From contig NW_024609835.1 in assembly GCF_016920785.2 (NCBI RefSeq), positions 174,588,995 to 174,652,994 of the forward strand: 64,000 nt of DNA, read 5' to 3'. The notes under the pieces are model-generated. The model did not search any database, had not been told where the DNA came from, and saw nothing but the letters and a program-made list of their open reading frames with translations. Positions 31,746-42,599 of this stretch are shown in pieces (position 1 is the first letter of the stretch; every line of letters starts with the position of its first letter). Origin of the DNA: Ixodes scapularis (taxonomy: Eukaryota; Arthropoda; Arachnida; Ixodida; Ixodidae). The position numbers and the translations under genes were made by a program.

Positions 31746-33602
31746 AAATACCTCGAAATTGGAGGGGGGAAGGTTAAATCTCAACGGCGTTGCCATAATT
31801 TATACGTTATGGGTGCGAAAAATTTACGCACCTCCCGTCTAGTCAACACTATTTAAAGTAAAATAGACAATATGCGAAATTGTTGTAACGTCTGTAATGA
31901 CAGCCCAAAGGGCTCTTTGGGCTGTCATCTTTGTTAGGTCGAGGTCCCTCTGTTGTTCGTCAATTTCGTAGCGTCGTCAGCAACAATCGAGGCATACTGC
32001 TCACAGTCGTCAATCGTTACTTACACCTGCGAGCATAGGTTAGCATTGTTTTACGTCCTTCCGCAAGTACGTGCTCATCGCACCGCCGGTCACCAGTTTC
32101 TCGCCGCAACCAACATGACGGACGTACACTTCAGCTCGAAATTTAGCTTTGAGTGCTGGCAAAGGCACGGGCGCGGGCGCCTGGTGTTGGAAAGCGCCTT
32201 CTCTGAAAAAGTGATTGTGCGAGCGAAGGATTTATTTCGGAACTACACATTCGCACCCTTACCTTTGACAACGCCAAAGCCAATTGGTGAGGCGGAGCAT
32301 GTTCTTCGGCGCCTCACTAGATGGCGCTGAGCATTTCGCGTATCGTTATCGTCTACTACCCTTGGAAAGAAAAGAAGTAAGTCAGATAGAGACACATTTT
32401 TTCGACATAGTTGCATGGAATCTGTGAGGGCACCTTACAACGCATCGCAGTGACAACCGCATAAGCCTAATTAACCGTTATGTCACTCACCTGAGAAACG
32501 CCGATCGCTCACCTCTCCGCAGTCATACTTCTCTTTGGTGCGCTTCGGTACTGTCCAAAAGCAGGTCCGCTGAAATGTCTATGGTTGCAGTTTGTACGAA
32601 AACTATCCTGGCGTGTTCTTCATTTAACAAAAGGGTGGAATATGACTATGAAATATTATTTAAGCGCACCATCGATGTTGTCCAAAAACACCAGTTAGAG
32701 CGCTGAAGCCATTAGGCTCGCTATTCAGAAATACCACCCACCAGTGACATCTAGTTTTTTTGTGTTTTTTTTCTCCAGGATTAATAATGAGGCCACGTGG
32801 AATTACTTTTAAAGCATTGCCTGCCACACCGAAGAGATTGACGCAAATTGTTTTGTAAACGCTGTAAAAACCTTCCGACGAAATGCAATATTCCAACGCG
32901 CCACGGTTGCCCGGGGCTTCACTTGTTGCTGCGAGAATCTCTGAAGCCTCGGTCGTGCGGCTTCCGCGAATGCAGGCCGACCCGGAGCAGCTGTGGCTGA
33001 GGTGTTGCTCTTTTGACAGAAACAGCTGCACGCAAAAACTATTTTTTGTTTGTTTTAATTTTGTGCATGCACTATAAACGAGGTGACGCTCCTGCTAAGC
33101 TACATAAAACGCTGATAATCGGCTATACGCGGATACCCTTAAAAAGTACGGTGTCTGCTCGTAAAAAAGTACGGAATGTAATGAACTCGCAGTTCATTAA
33201 CAAATCCCACGTGTCCACATTCCCGCGGAGGCCACGGATAACCAGACATTGCGAACTACAAGGGGCCGAGCGACTAACTGTAAAGAAATGAGACCTTTAA
33301 AAGGGTACGGAAAAAAATGTTTGATTTTACTTCTTTGTTTAGATATGAACAGTGTTGTGGCGGCAGTCCAGATACACTAGTTTAGACTATTGCTTTTGGG
33401 CTGCCGGCAGAAAAGTCAAGAAAAATATTTTTAAAACGAATGAACAGATTTCAAGGCTCCGCCCAGTAACGGTCTGTGACGCTCGGTTTGAATGCCGCCA
33501 CGTAATCGGCCTTTGTAATCGGCCTTTAAAAAGCAGCGCCAGTTCACGGCAGTATGGCTGTCTCGTCGAGTTACTTAGTCCTGAGTGAGACTTAGCAGAG
33601 AA
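31746..33602. other. No assigned gene
   Basis: Contains the hairpin listed at 31897. An open stretch with ATG at 32115 (MTDVHFSSKF…) ends at 32330 without recognisable motif. 32640-33600 is AT-rich with nothing recognised. Confidence 0.4.
31897..31928. repeat. Perfect 14-bp hairpin
   Basis: ATGACAGCCCAAAG, loop GGCT, exact reverse complement CTTTGGGCTGTCAT. No U tract follows, and in a eukaryote a rho-independent terminator is not the expected role. Confidence 0.9.
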
Positions 33603-34102
33603 CGCTATACTTCGTCTCACTTTAGCACGGACTATTGTTAGCCATGCATGCTTAAAGTGCGAGCTATTTGCTTTGAATCACGCTTTGTCGGCTGCACAAG
33701 CGCTCGCGCCGCGGGTGCTCCAGTCAGGTCAGTCGAGGCTATCCGCTCGCGTTTGGACAGCCTTCGCAGTTAAGGGCTGTTTATACTCCGACGTCGACGA
33801 ACGTGACGTGCGCCGGCGTTCGTCATCAACAACGACACGACGCGCTGCGCTGAAAAGTCAGTCAGTCAGAGTCTTGGGAGAAGGAAGTCAAAGCAAGTGT
33901 TGCTGAGCCGGAAGCTCAATATGCCACCTTTGTCGCTGAAAAGGTTGCGGTCAACGGCATTTATACTCCATCGCGGTCCAGCGCGCACCGACGCGCACTT
34001 CGCGTTGCGCCTGCGCGTCGCCATGACAACCGCGACATAAGCTGATGGTTTATTTCCGTTTCCGTTTGCATTCTGTCCTGACTTGTTCAGACGGGAGGAA
34101 CC

Positions 34103-36618
34103 ATGGAGAGCCGATTCGCGATGTATTTAGATCAGCAAAAAAAGAATAAAATTGCAGCGGTGCTTTTATGGCGCCGAATACGGCGCCAGAGAACACGCAC
34201 GATGTACGTACGAGACATATTTGATAAGCGCACAGTGTTTGGAGAATTTTACCATCTAGTGCAGGAGCTGCGCGAGTCCGACCCAGAATACCACTTCCAA
34301 TACTTCAGGTAAGGCGACGGTCGATAGTCATGTCGCTTATCATAGTGAATCAATTCTGTCGTTTCCTTTTCTGCATTATGACGAAGGCTTCATTCGACGA
34401 GCTGCTCGGACTCGTCCACGACCGTCTTGTACACTCGCCCACACATCGCTCTCCCATCTCGCCCGCTGAGCGGCTGGCCATCACAGTGAGGTATGTACTA
34501 CTAGGGTGCCTTCATGTGCACTTTGCTTGGGGTGATGACATTTTACCAATTTTTTTCGAACGCTTATTTTTTATTTTTTGTTCTGAAAGCGTGAAAGAGC
34601 GTGTCCCTGCACGCGCTCCTGGCGTGACTATGCTAAGGCAACATTTTGTTTCTTGCGATTTCTTTGTATTTTCCCTGTGAGCGCGTGCTGTCGGCATCGG
34701 GCACTACAAACGGTGGCATCCCCCAAAACAGAAGTACATTGAGGCACTCTATGTACTACATATTTGATATACACTTCATTTCAATCAGTCAGCGGATGCT
34801 TGACTGATTAGGTTATGCTTCTAGGCGGTGTACTATCGCCGTACACACGCCCAACTCGTATTAAAATACCTCAAACCGGAAACTTATGCGCTCTCATCTA
34901 CTCCGATATTTTAATTGAGAGGCCCAATCTCGACAGTGCGCTTCAAAATAAAGTTTGGGCTCTTAAATCGCCAGCAAAAATCAGGGACGCGACGTTTCAA
35001 GTAGAAACTTACCTCAAATGCTTCCTTTACTGGTTGGATGTATCGCACCCGTTCAAATTTTAAGTCTGAACTTCTAGAACGAAAAAAAAAAACCTAAAAT
35101 GGGAAAGTTTTTTTTTTAAATTTTTTCGTACTTTAAATAGAGACTTGAATTTGTAATATGTAAAGGGGACTAGTGAGGTATGTATTCGAGGTAAGCTTCA
35201 ACTTGATAGGTTCAGTTGCTGATGTTAGACGGGCCATTAGTACTACCTTGTAACTTTATTTTGAGACACTTATAAATAAGCGGATCAACGTATCATTGTA
35301 ATACTTACTACATCAAGCACATATTTTACTAAATAGAAAGGCTGACCCATTTGACAACATCGCCATTCATTTTTTTTTTTTTTTTTTGCACTTTAAATTG
35401 AGACTGAAATTTTTAATGAGTAAATCAGCACAGTAAAACTCATATTCGAGATCAATTTCCACTTTATGCGCCGATTCCTTGATTTTTGCGGGCGGTTTTA
35501 GAGTAGAAACTATTTCAAAACACCGTAGAGCGTCAGTCAAACACATTTAGTACATATTTACATATTGCGTGTATAGCTATATAAGTCTGACGGAGCACTC
35601 TCGTAGGTCGTTCTTAGTCACAAACAGTGGAAATGACTGACTAAACAGTTGCTCTGAGTTAGGTACTAAGTCTCACAATTTTGTTTTGCACATTTCTAGG
35701 CTCCTTGCATCACCAGGATCTCTGGGCCTAGTGGCCATAAGTTACCGGATGCATAAAGCAACATTCTCGGGGATCCTTCAGGAAACGCTGCCAGCCATCA
35801 GGGACTGCCTCTCCCCGTTCGTGCTGCAGCCACCCACTTCACAACAGTGGGAAGAGATCCGGAGGGAGTTCTGCGTCAAGTGGAACTTTCCTAACGCCAT
35901 TGGATCAATAGATGGCAAGCGCTTTGCGATCAGGTGCCCACCAAACTCTGGCTCAATATTTCACAACTACAAGAAATTCTACTCGATGGTGCTGCTCGCT
36001 GTTGTTGACGCCCACTACAGGTTTCGACTGGTGGACATTGGGGCTGCCGGACACCAGTCCGATGGCGGTGTGTTGAGAGAGTCTAACTTAGGAAAGGCGT
36101 TAGCTGCCAACACCCTCCAGATCCCTGTAATCGCACAGCCTGCACCACCTCTGTGCCTCCTGGGGGATGAAGCCTTCCCGTTGAAAACGTACCTCATGCG
36201 CCCTTTCCCCGGAAGAGGCTTGGACTACCGAAAAAAGGTCTTCAACTACAGGCTCTCCCGGGGCAGGCGTACAGTAGAAAACGCCTTCGGAATACTTGTG
36301 TCTCGCTGGCGAGCGTTTCTGGCTCCCATGCATGGCACTGTTGAGCGCTGTGAAAACATGATAAAAGCGGGAGTCTGCCTCCACAACTTCCTGACACGGG
36401 GTGAAGCCTACCGCCCTCCTGGATATGCTGACAGTGAAAGGAGGGGTGCGCGTGTGGATGGTCAGTGGCGAGCTGACATTCTGAATGTTGGTGTCAACAG
36501 GAGCCTAGGTGGCAACAGCAGCCCAGCAGCAATCAGCATCAGGGACCAGCTGGCAGACCACTTCATCTCCCCTAGGGGAGCCATCCCGTGGCAACACGAC
36601 ATAGTGACGAGGGAGTAG
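34103..36618 (+). CDS. Harbinger transposase (three exons)
   Basis: Exon 1 is 34103-34308 (MESRFAMYL…, GEFYHLVQELRESDPE), with donor AG|GTAAGG. Exon 2 is about 34377-34490 (MTKASFDELLGLVHDRL…RLAITV), with donor AG|GTATGT. Exon 3 is 35700-36618, after TTTCTAG, starting LLASPGSLGLVAISYR. Joined length is about 412 residues. The DDE_Tnp_4-type nuclease has GSIDGKRF (Asp codon 35911), AGHQSDGGVL, LLGDEAFPLKTYLM (Asp at 36166) and RTVENAFGIL (Glu at 36277). The enzyme cuts and joins the element ends at TTA. The acceptor before exon 2 reads TTTTCTGCAT instead of ending in AG; the reading frame implies the junction is there, so this copy may not splice correctly. No stop is present in any exon. It faces the MADF gene. 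Confidence 0.85.
34590..34755. repeat. Intronic segment shared in reverse with 38428-38610
   Basis: TGAAAGAGCGTGTCCCTGCA, CGCGCTCCTGGCG, then GCGATTTCTTTGTATTTTCC and GAGCGCGTGCTGTC in the second transposase intron recur in reverse orientation in the first intron of the MADF gene. The partner has an extra ~25-base segment. Confidence 0.75.
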
Positions 36619-37623
36619 ACGACGACACAAGGTTGTTATCAATGCTGTTAAATTTTTTTCTTTCCTTGCAAATAAATTGTCTATATTTTCTCTGCTCTGC
36701 TTGCTTAACAGTGTTGACCGGCAAAATGTATTTCGCAATCCCTCGTTGTTTTCACCTTCAATGAGCTTACCTGCCTACCTTGGTGAATTTTGTTGTACAG
36801 GGGAGAGCGAGGTAATTGGCACAAGCGAGCAATATTGGCCATCCATGTTTTTCGCTTGCCACTGAGATACAGGCACGCATACCAAATGATTGGCTTTTTA
36901 TTAAGTGAACCCGCAGGAATGTAGTGGTGGCTCACTTGGAAAATAGGACAGCTTGCGTATTAATTACAAAAGTCGGGTTTAATCTTTTCATTTACACCAC
37001 AAAGGAGTAAAATAACATTCTAGATGTACTTTCGATAAGCCTGCTTTTCTACTTGCATTTCTCTCGGAAATATAAACAGGTTTCGAGCAATGCGTGCCAC
37101 CCACGAAGCGAATGTAATGGGTAGAAAGCATGTTTGATTAACGGTATTAGCACAGGTTGTGTGTCTGAGTAGCAGAAGATGCTATTATGTGCACTAGACA
37201 TTTTGCTAATTTACACAAGCACCAAAGATCATGCCGGATTTGCAGGTACACTCGCTGCGCAAGCTATCGTCCACATTCGTGTGTACCTACATTCCAGGCC
37301 ACTTCCTTGACGCTTGAGGTAAATTTGAAAAATGTCTGTAGGTGTTCTTTCAAGCTATTTTATGTGATAGGCATCCCTGCAGCTTGCCTCCAAGAACTAA
37401 TTCTGAAGTATTGAACCACAGAGTTAATAATATTCAGATTAACATAGACTGCTTCGCAGATTATGTTTTTTTCGTGTTTTTTTTTTTTTTTTTCGAACGA
37501 TGTAGTAGAATTGCATAAGCGGAGATTGCTCTTCGAAAATGTAGTTCATATTAACAGAATGTGTATATTATCAAAACTATAGTGGACACGTGTGCCTTTA
37601 GATGCACAAAGGTCGGGGGCGTT

Positions 37624-38895
37624 TTATTTTTGCAGGAATTTACATTCATACTCATATACAATCTGCATTACACAAGCCCTGAATTGGGCACTGGTGACCT
37701 CGTCCCAACGATCTAGTGATTGTGCTACAGAGTAGGCAAACGCCTCGTTCTGTGTCATTTTAGTCTTTAGATGATTTAAAAGTTCTCTCTCCATTGTGTC
37801 AGCCTCTTTTCTGCGTGCAGAATAAGGGGGTCCTGGGCACCTTTGTGACTGGCCTGATGACCTTTTCGAGGTGCTTGATGTTGATTCACCCGAGGTGGAC
37901 GGCGTGGCTGGGACAGGAGCCTCGGGGCTGCTCTGCAGCTCTTCTTGGGCAGGCTCGAAGTCAGTGGGAATGGTCGAGTCGTCAGGAGAAGATTCCACCA
38001 TATCCATTAATAGACACTGTGCTGTGCCGCCCACAGGTGGTGCCTTTACGTTGGTGGTTGCCCTGCAAGTGGGATTAACATATGGGAGAGAAATTCAGTT
38101 AGACAGCAAATGAGGACTCATGTTTTGTTTACATACTTCCTGGGTCCAATATGTTTCTCGTAAAACGACATCATTTCCAGGAAGGCCCATTGTTTTTTCC
38201 GGACGAAGCCACAGCCGCTCCTTGTGGCAGCTTCAATGGCGCGGACCTCCCGAACATACGTGTCGCGTACACGCTTCCACGCTTTTTGTGCGTCCTCACC
38301 TGAAATAAATATGTCGAATTCAGTTCTCCCAAATGCAGACGTGATACAAAAATAAAATGCTGAACAAGTTGCCATGTCAGTTAAGCCGCTTGCACTGCTT
38401 TTCTGTTTGAAGTCCTAAATAACTAGAGCGCCTCAATGTCTTTCTGTTTGGATGATGCCATCGTTTGTAGTACCCGATGGTGACAGCACGCGCTCACAGG
38501 GAAAATACAAAGAAATCGCAGGAAGCAAAATGTCGCCGTAGCTACACCGTGGCCGTAGCACAGTCAGCGCCACGCGGGCGTGCAGGGACACGCTCTTTCA
38601 CGCGCTTCAACCCACACACACACACACACACAAAAAAGGGGGTTCGAAACAAAATGGACAGATGTCGTCACGCGAAACAAAGCGCACATGAAATCACCCT
38701 AGTCAACTTACCGGACTTGATACCGCAGGCAATGCGCACGGACTCCCAGGCATTCTTTTTTCGCTTGGAATCCCTGTGCTCTAGAGAACCGACGTCATAA
38801 AGACACTCGCGCTCTCTCACCGCTGCAATGAGCCGCTCAACCTCGTCCGTCGTCAGATCGCTCGGTTCGCACTCCGCGGCACCTCCGTTCGCCAT
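37624..38895 (-). CDS. Harbinger MADF-domain DNA-binding protein (three exons)
   Basis: Exon 1 is 38895-38712 and starts at MANGGAAEC; the MADF helices begin at VERLIAAVRERECLYD and run to ACGIKSG. The donor is TCCG|GTAAGT. Exon 2 is 38299-38137, after TTATTTCAG (EDAQKAWKRVRDTYVREVR…QWAFLEMMSFYEKHI), with donor AA|GTATGT. Exon 3 is 38062-37624, after CTTGCAG. It is a Ser/Pro/Glu-rich linker (STSGESTSSTSKRSSG) and a C-terminal helical part (RELLNHLKTKM…). The product is about 262 residues. All junctions keep frame and no stop interrupts. MADF/Myb-like partners of Harbinger transposases bind the ends and help nuclear import in studied elements; here that is inferred from family and layout. Confidence 0.88.
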
Positions 38896-38976
38896 TTTTC
38901 TTTCCAACTGACGCTCGCGCGTGGAATTCTGGGTGACGACCGTCGTCGGCCGACGCCGAGATTCGAGCAGCGCCTA

Positions 38977-39286
38977 CCTCGACGTGAGCTTCGCCGGCGC
39001 GCGCCGAGGCGCGTTACGTTGCGAGGCGGTCCACTTGTGTCCGGAGTATAAACTCTGCTTTCGCAGCTACGTCACGCAACGCGCTCGGGAGCGCGCGCCC
39101 GTCATCGTTACGTTGGAGTATAAACAGCCCGCCTCGACGTGAGCTTCGCTGGCGCGCGCCGGGGCGCGTTACGTTGTGAGGCGTTCCACCTGTCGTCAGA
39201 GTATAAACTGTCCTTTCGTAGCAACGTCAGGCAACGCGGTTGGGCGCGCGCGCCCGTCGACGTTACGTTGGAGTATAAACAGCCCT
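38977..39286. repeat. Duplicated right terminus, 155-bp unit
   Basis: CTCGACGTGAGCTTCGC starts at about 38979 and again at 39134, 155 bases later. Each unit carries two GGAGTATAAAC motifs, and each ends in GTTACGTTGGAGTATAAACA followed by GCC. The outer unit ends at the transposon edge. Confidence 0.85.
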
Positions 39287-39331
39287 TTAGTCCGTGCTAA
39301 GGTGAGGCCGTGGGTGAGACGAAGTATAACG

Positions 39332-40361
39332 AATGTAATGCTTTGTATAGGCTAACTTGCACAGTGCTTCCGCAACGCGCGTTCCACACCATTAAGATCA
39401 CCGTGCATTGCAGACGTTAGGTAGGAGCTTGATCTGAGGATGCGAGGACCTCTGCCAGGCCAACCATACCATTCTCCCCCCCCCCCTCCCCACACACACA
39501 CACACACTCTTCCCCCGGGGTTGCGCTGTGAACAACGCGCTCGAATATGGCACCCAGTGAATACCTTATAAACATAGCTTGCAGGTATCGCCATTGCTAT
39601 CTACTGACGGTTCTTTCTAGTTTCTGGTTTTCTTGAACTGCGATGTGAAATTAACATGGCGAGCCGTACGCTCGTGGCGCATAAGATACCGGCAAGGCCG
39701 CGAATGACGTTACGGACAAACTATGTATAGGCGATAAGGCATACAGTCCTCAAATATTACCACTAGGCGAGATTGTCACTTGTTGACGCCACCAAGCGGC
39801 AATGCTCGCCACTACAGCACCAATGGCTGTGCAGGAGCCGTTGACGTCAAGAGCACTTCTTGCTGGCTGATTTAAAAACGAGAGGTAGAAAGCTCACAGT
39901 CACGTCATTTCGTTTCCGCACCCCTTGAATCGAAAACGTTGACTGCAGATGTTGCTTTTCTGCGGAATTATGTTTGCTAGACCTGGTTATTCGCTACGTT
40001 ATTTTATGGTAAAATCCAACAATTTATATGCGCTCGAGAATAAAATTGACGCGCGGCCGTCGTAATAGACGCTCGGCAAAATAAAACAGGCGCGCGGCAG
40101 TGAGCAGGCGGATACGGATAAAATGTAATAAGATTTGGCGGATTGCAGATCGCATACGGATTCCAGGGGCTGCGGGCGTAGATGAGAATATCCGCGAGTC
40201 CGATTATACATTTTTGGGCCCGTAAACGAGTACGACTGCAGAGTGTAGAGTGAATAAATGAGTGATACTATGAAGTACATCATCGATTGTTTTCCGGGAG
40301 CAAATGAAGTCCCGTTCTCAAACTTGCGCTTGACAACGACTAACTGAAACAAAAACTGTTT
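39332..40361. other. No gene seen; C11 and CA repeat
   Basis: A C11 run (39476-39486) with a CA microsatellite to 39507. Otherwise nothing recognised. Confidence 0.5.
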
Positions 40362-41379
40362 TTAAAGGGGCCCTGCAATGACTTTTTGACTGGTTTTTAA
40401 TTTGCACTGAACCTGAGCGTACTGAACGTAGTAACTTAATCCAACTTTTCTTTTCTCAAATTTCGCTTTATTTTAAAAGTTATAGGCAAATTAGAATTAC
40501 AAAAACAAGGAAAAAATAACCTCTTTCATGACGTCGTAGGTCCTGCCTTGAGTGGCCTTGAACTAGAGGAGGAGTAGTGAGCTCATCCAGCGCACACGGC
40601 TGCCGCACTCCGTGTCGACGGCTCGAGAGGGCGCCACTAAAGCACGTGTTGGATAGGCTGCATGAAGCGGGCGGCCAGGGCAGCTCGTATTGCATTTGCA
40701 GCGCGACTAAACACTAATTCGGCATAACATTTCATTGGCCACAAACGACAGCAAACACGGGGTAAAGATCAGTTCAGAACGGGAGCCACTTCGCGCTGAC
40801 GCACCGCCAAATGGCCAAATCGCCAACAGGGCCCGCGCCGAAGGCTTTCGGAACGCTCGGAACCGGTCGGATTCTTGAGCCGGTATACGACCACAGCGCC
40901 GGCGCGTACATCCGGGACCTTTCTACGCTCCTCGTTTGTTGTAGCCTCATCCCACTAGCCTTTTCTAGTGTGCGCCGTTTTTTTCCGCCGCTTGGTGGCG
41001 GGTATGTCGACGGGTCATTTCTCGTTTCCGTACTTTCTAAACTGCATTTGTTTCTTTTCTGATCTAAAATAGTGACCAAAAACTACTTTCATACATAATT
41101 GAAACGGTTCGCGACACTTATATTTTGTATCTCGACTAAAAAAAAGCTCTTAGCGACTTGGACCAGTGACAAGCCCAGGACCAAAGACGTCACATTTTGC
41201 GCGCTTTCGGTACCGCGGGTCGCCCTCGTCGGTGGAGGAGGTTTCCGCGTCGTCCGCTTAAAATATGACGCACTGATATTTAGTTACTCTCTCCGTGCCC
41301 GCTGGCTTGCCCCAACCCCAAGAGACGTGGAAACCGCAAAAAAGGTAGACGCTTAAATATGATTGCAGGGCCCCTTTAA
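40362..41379. mobile_element. 1-kb TIR element flanked by TTAA
   Basis: The element 40366-41375 has ends AGGGGCCCTGCAAT (14 bp perfect inverted). Each is followed outside by TTAA (40362-40365, 41376-41379). TTAA would suit piggyBac, but the A..T ends look like the Harbinger-type MITEs in this window (TTA plus a matching base by chance). No transposase inside. Confidence 0.75.
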
Positions 41380-42599
41380 GCCTCTTGTGACGACTTTCTT
41401 CTCGCTGCATGGAAGCGCAGAAGCTCATAAGGGGTCGCAGGAGGCTTAAAATCCGGTCTTTGTCTCGGTCAGTCGTATTCGACGGCCAATGTGTAAACAG
41501 GCCTTCACTCCCTCGGAAAAGAGCCGTCAATCGGGAAGGCAATTGTCCTTTACGTCAAGAAAGATCTGATTCTTACCGAAGGTTCTCACCGTACCAGATC
41601 GCCACAGATGCTGTTCCCGGAAAAAGTAAAAAAATGCAGGGGGCCTAAATCGTCCCGGAAAAACGTATTCTTGCTTGGCAAAAGAAAGAGCAGAAAACGT
41701 TCTTCGGTCAAGTCAAAAAAGAACCCAAAACGCACAAGCTACAAGAAAGTAAGAGCCTCCTCAACAAAAACAATATGTTCTTTTTTTCTCGACAGTTGGC
41801 AGGTTGCTACTAAGCATGTGGTTTGGGGCACGCAGTCAAGGGTTCGTGTTTAAAACTGAAACCAATGTGATATTTTTCCAGTGGTGTACTCGGGCCTTAA
41901 CTTGTCTCCAAGAGTACTTCGCTGCAGTGAGGGACAGCCGTTACACTCCCACGTCTGTATTGTTCGATTTGAATAAAATGGCATAATTTTATCAGTCTGA
42001 GCTTTTTCATTTTTTCTTTTTTTAAAATACGTGTCTGCCTAAAACAGGAACAAAAAACAAAAAAAACGAATACACTTTTTTTTAACCGCATATCCTGTCC
42101 AGAGTGTCGCTGACTTCAAGGACGATCTTAGAACTCGCTGCGTCTTCACAGCGACACGAAGTATCTCTGGAAGGGCAACAGAATGGCTTTCTTCATATTC
42201 TGACTTGAACAATTCTTTGTACAAATATAAGCAAACGGCTTATGAGGTAACATTCAGACGTTTTTGTTTCAATCACGCTTGATTTTATATTGGCCACGTG
42301 CACATTCAAAAGTGTCGATGTGGTCGACCTTGTACGACTGGCCAAACACTGACTATGTCGTCATAAGTATGATGAATTCTACTTTTAATAATAGAAATAC
42401 GAGCAATGTTAGACTATCAACTTCGATGGCTTAAGGACGCGTTGTTTTTGCAACTTCCACCAATATCGAAATTGTCGCTGGCAATCGACAATACTGGTCT
42501 TTACGTCAGATATGGGTACCACAAGAGGGAGCCACCGAAACATGTCGTCGCCAATAACCTGAACGCGTTACTTGATGCTTTTAGCATTTGGTATATAAT
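41380..42599. other. No gene seen
   Basis: A-rich stretch 41620-41790 with lysine-rich frames of no recognised family. Nothing else seen. Confidence 0.4.

Larger units (their letters stand above)
29060..31750. mobile_element. Penelope-like element pieces in head-to-head inverted arrangement
   Basis: Three nested inverted pairs make up this region. The outer pair is 29080-29165 with 31655-31745 (CGAAGGGAGAACTGGACA shared). The second pair is 29270-29560 with 29800-30075, both carrying GIY-YIG endonuclease coding. The third is 30080-30260 with 31370-31540 (GCGACCCCCTATCTGAGCGT, then CGTCTGCTCCTTTGCAACG). Penelope-like elements are known for terminal repeats in direct or inverted orientation and for a C-terminal GIY-YIG domain. 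No reverse transcriptase is present, so the remains are 3' parts and terminal repeats. A MITE (30996-31182) inserted later. Confidence 0.75.
33773..39286. mobile_element. Complete PIF/Harbinger DNA transposon, 5.5 kb
   Basis: Both ends read AGGGCTGTTTATACTCC inwards and are flanked by TTA (33770-33772 and 39287-39289). Inside are a DDE-type transposase on plus (34103-36618) and a MADF protein on minus (38895-37624), convergent, as is standard for this superfamily. 36640-37600 between them is AT-rich non-coding. The right end is duplicated: a 155-bp subterminal unit occurs twice, so a second copy of the terminal motif lies inside at about 39108-39130. The left subterminal region also has a decayed extra motif (TTTATACTCC near 33961). 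Confidence 0.92.
33603..39331. mobile_element. Older MITE split by the Harbinger insertion
   Basis: CG(C/T)TATACTTCGTCTCAC and TTAGCACGGACTA at 33603-33634 are matched in reverse at 39288-39331, outside the Harbinger ends. Without the Harbinger element these lie about 210 bases apart as arms of a small inverted-repeat element. The left arm lacks about 12 bases relative to the right (CACGGCC segment). The Harbinger element entered at the inner edge of the right arm, using its TTA. Confidence 0.65.

Noticed and set aside
31897..31928. Rho-independent terminator
   Set aside because: Hairpin has no T tract after it and the DNA is eukaryotic.
31953..32330. 125-codon plus-strand open frame after the hairpin at 31.9 kb
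   Set aside because: First codon is TTG; from the real ATG at 32115 only about 71 codons remain, with no family recognised.
35340..35700. Alternative ATG (35686) for the transposase last exon
   Set aside because: That codon is before a strong TTTCTAG acceptor and the homologous sequence begins right after the acceptor.
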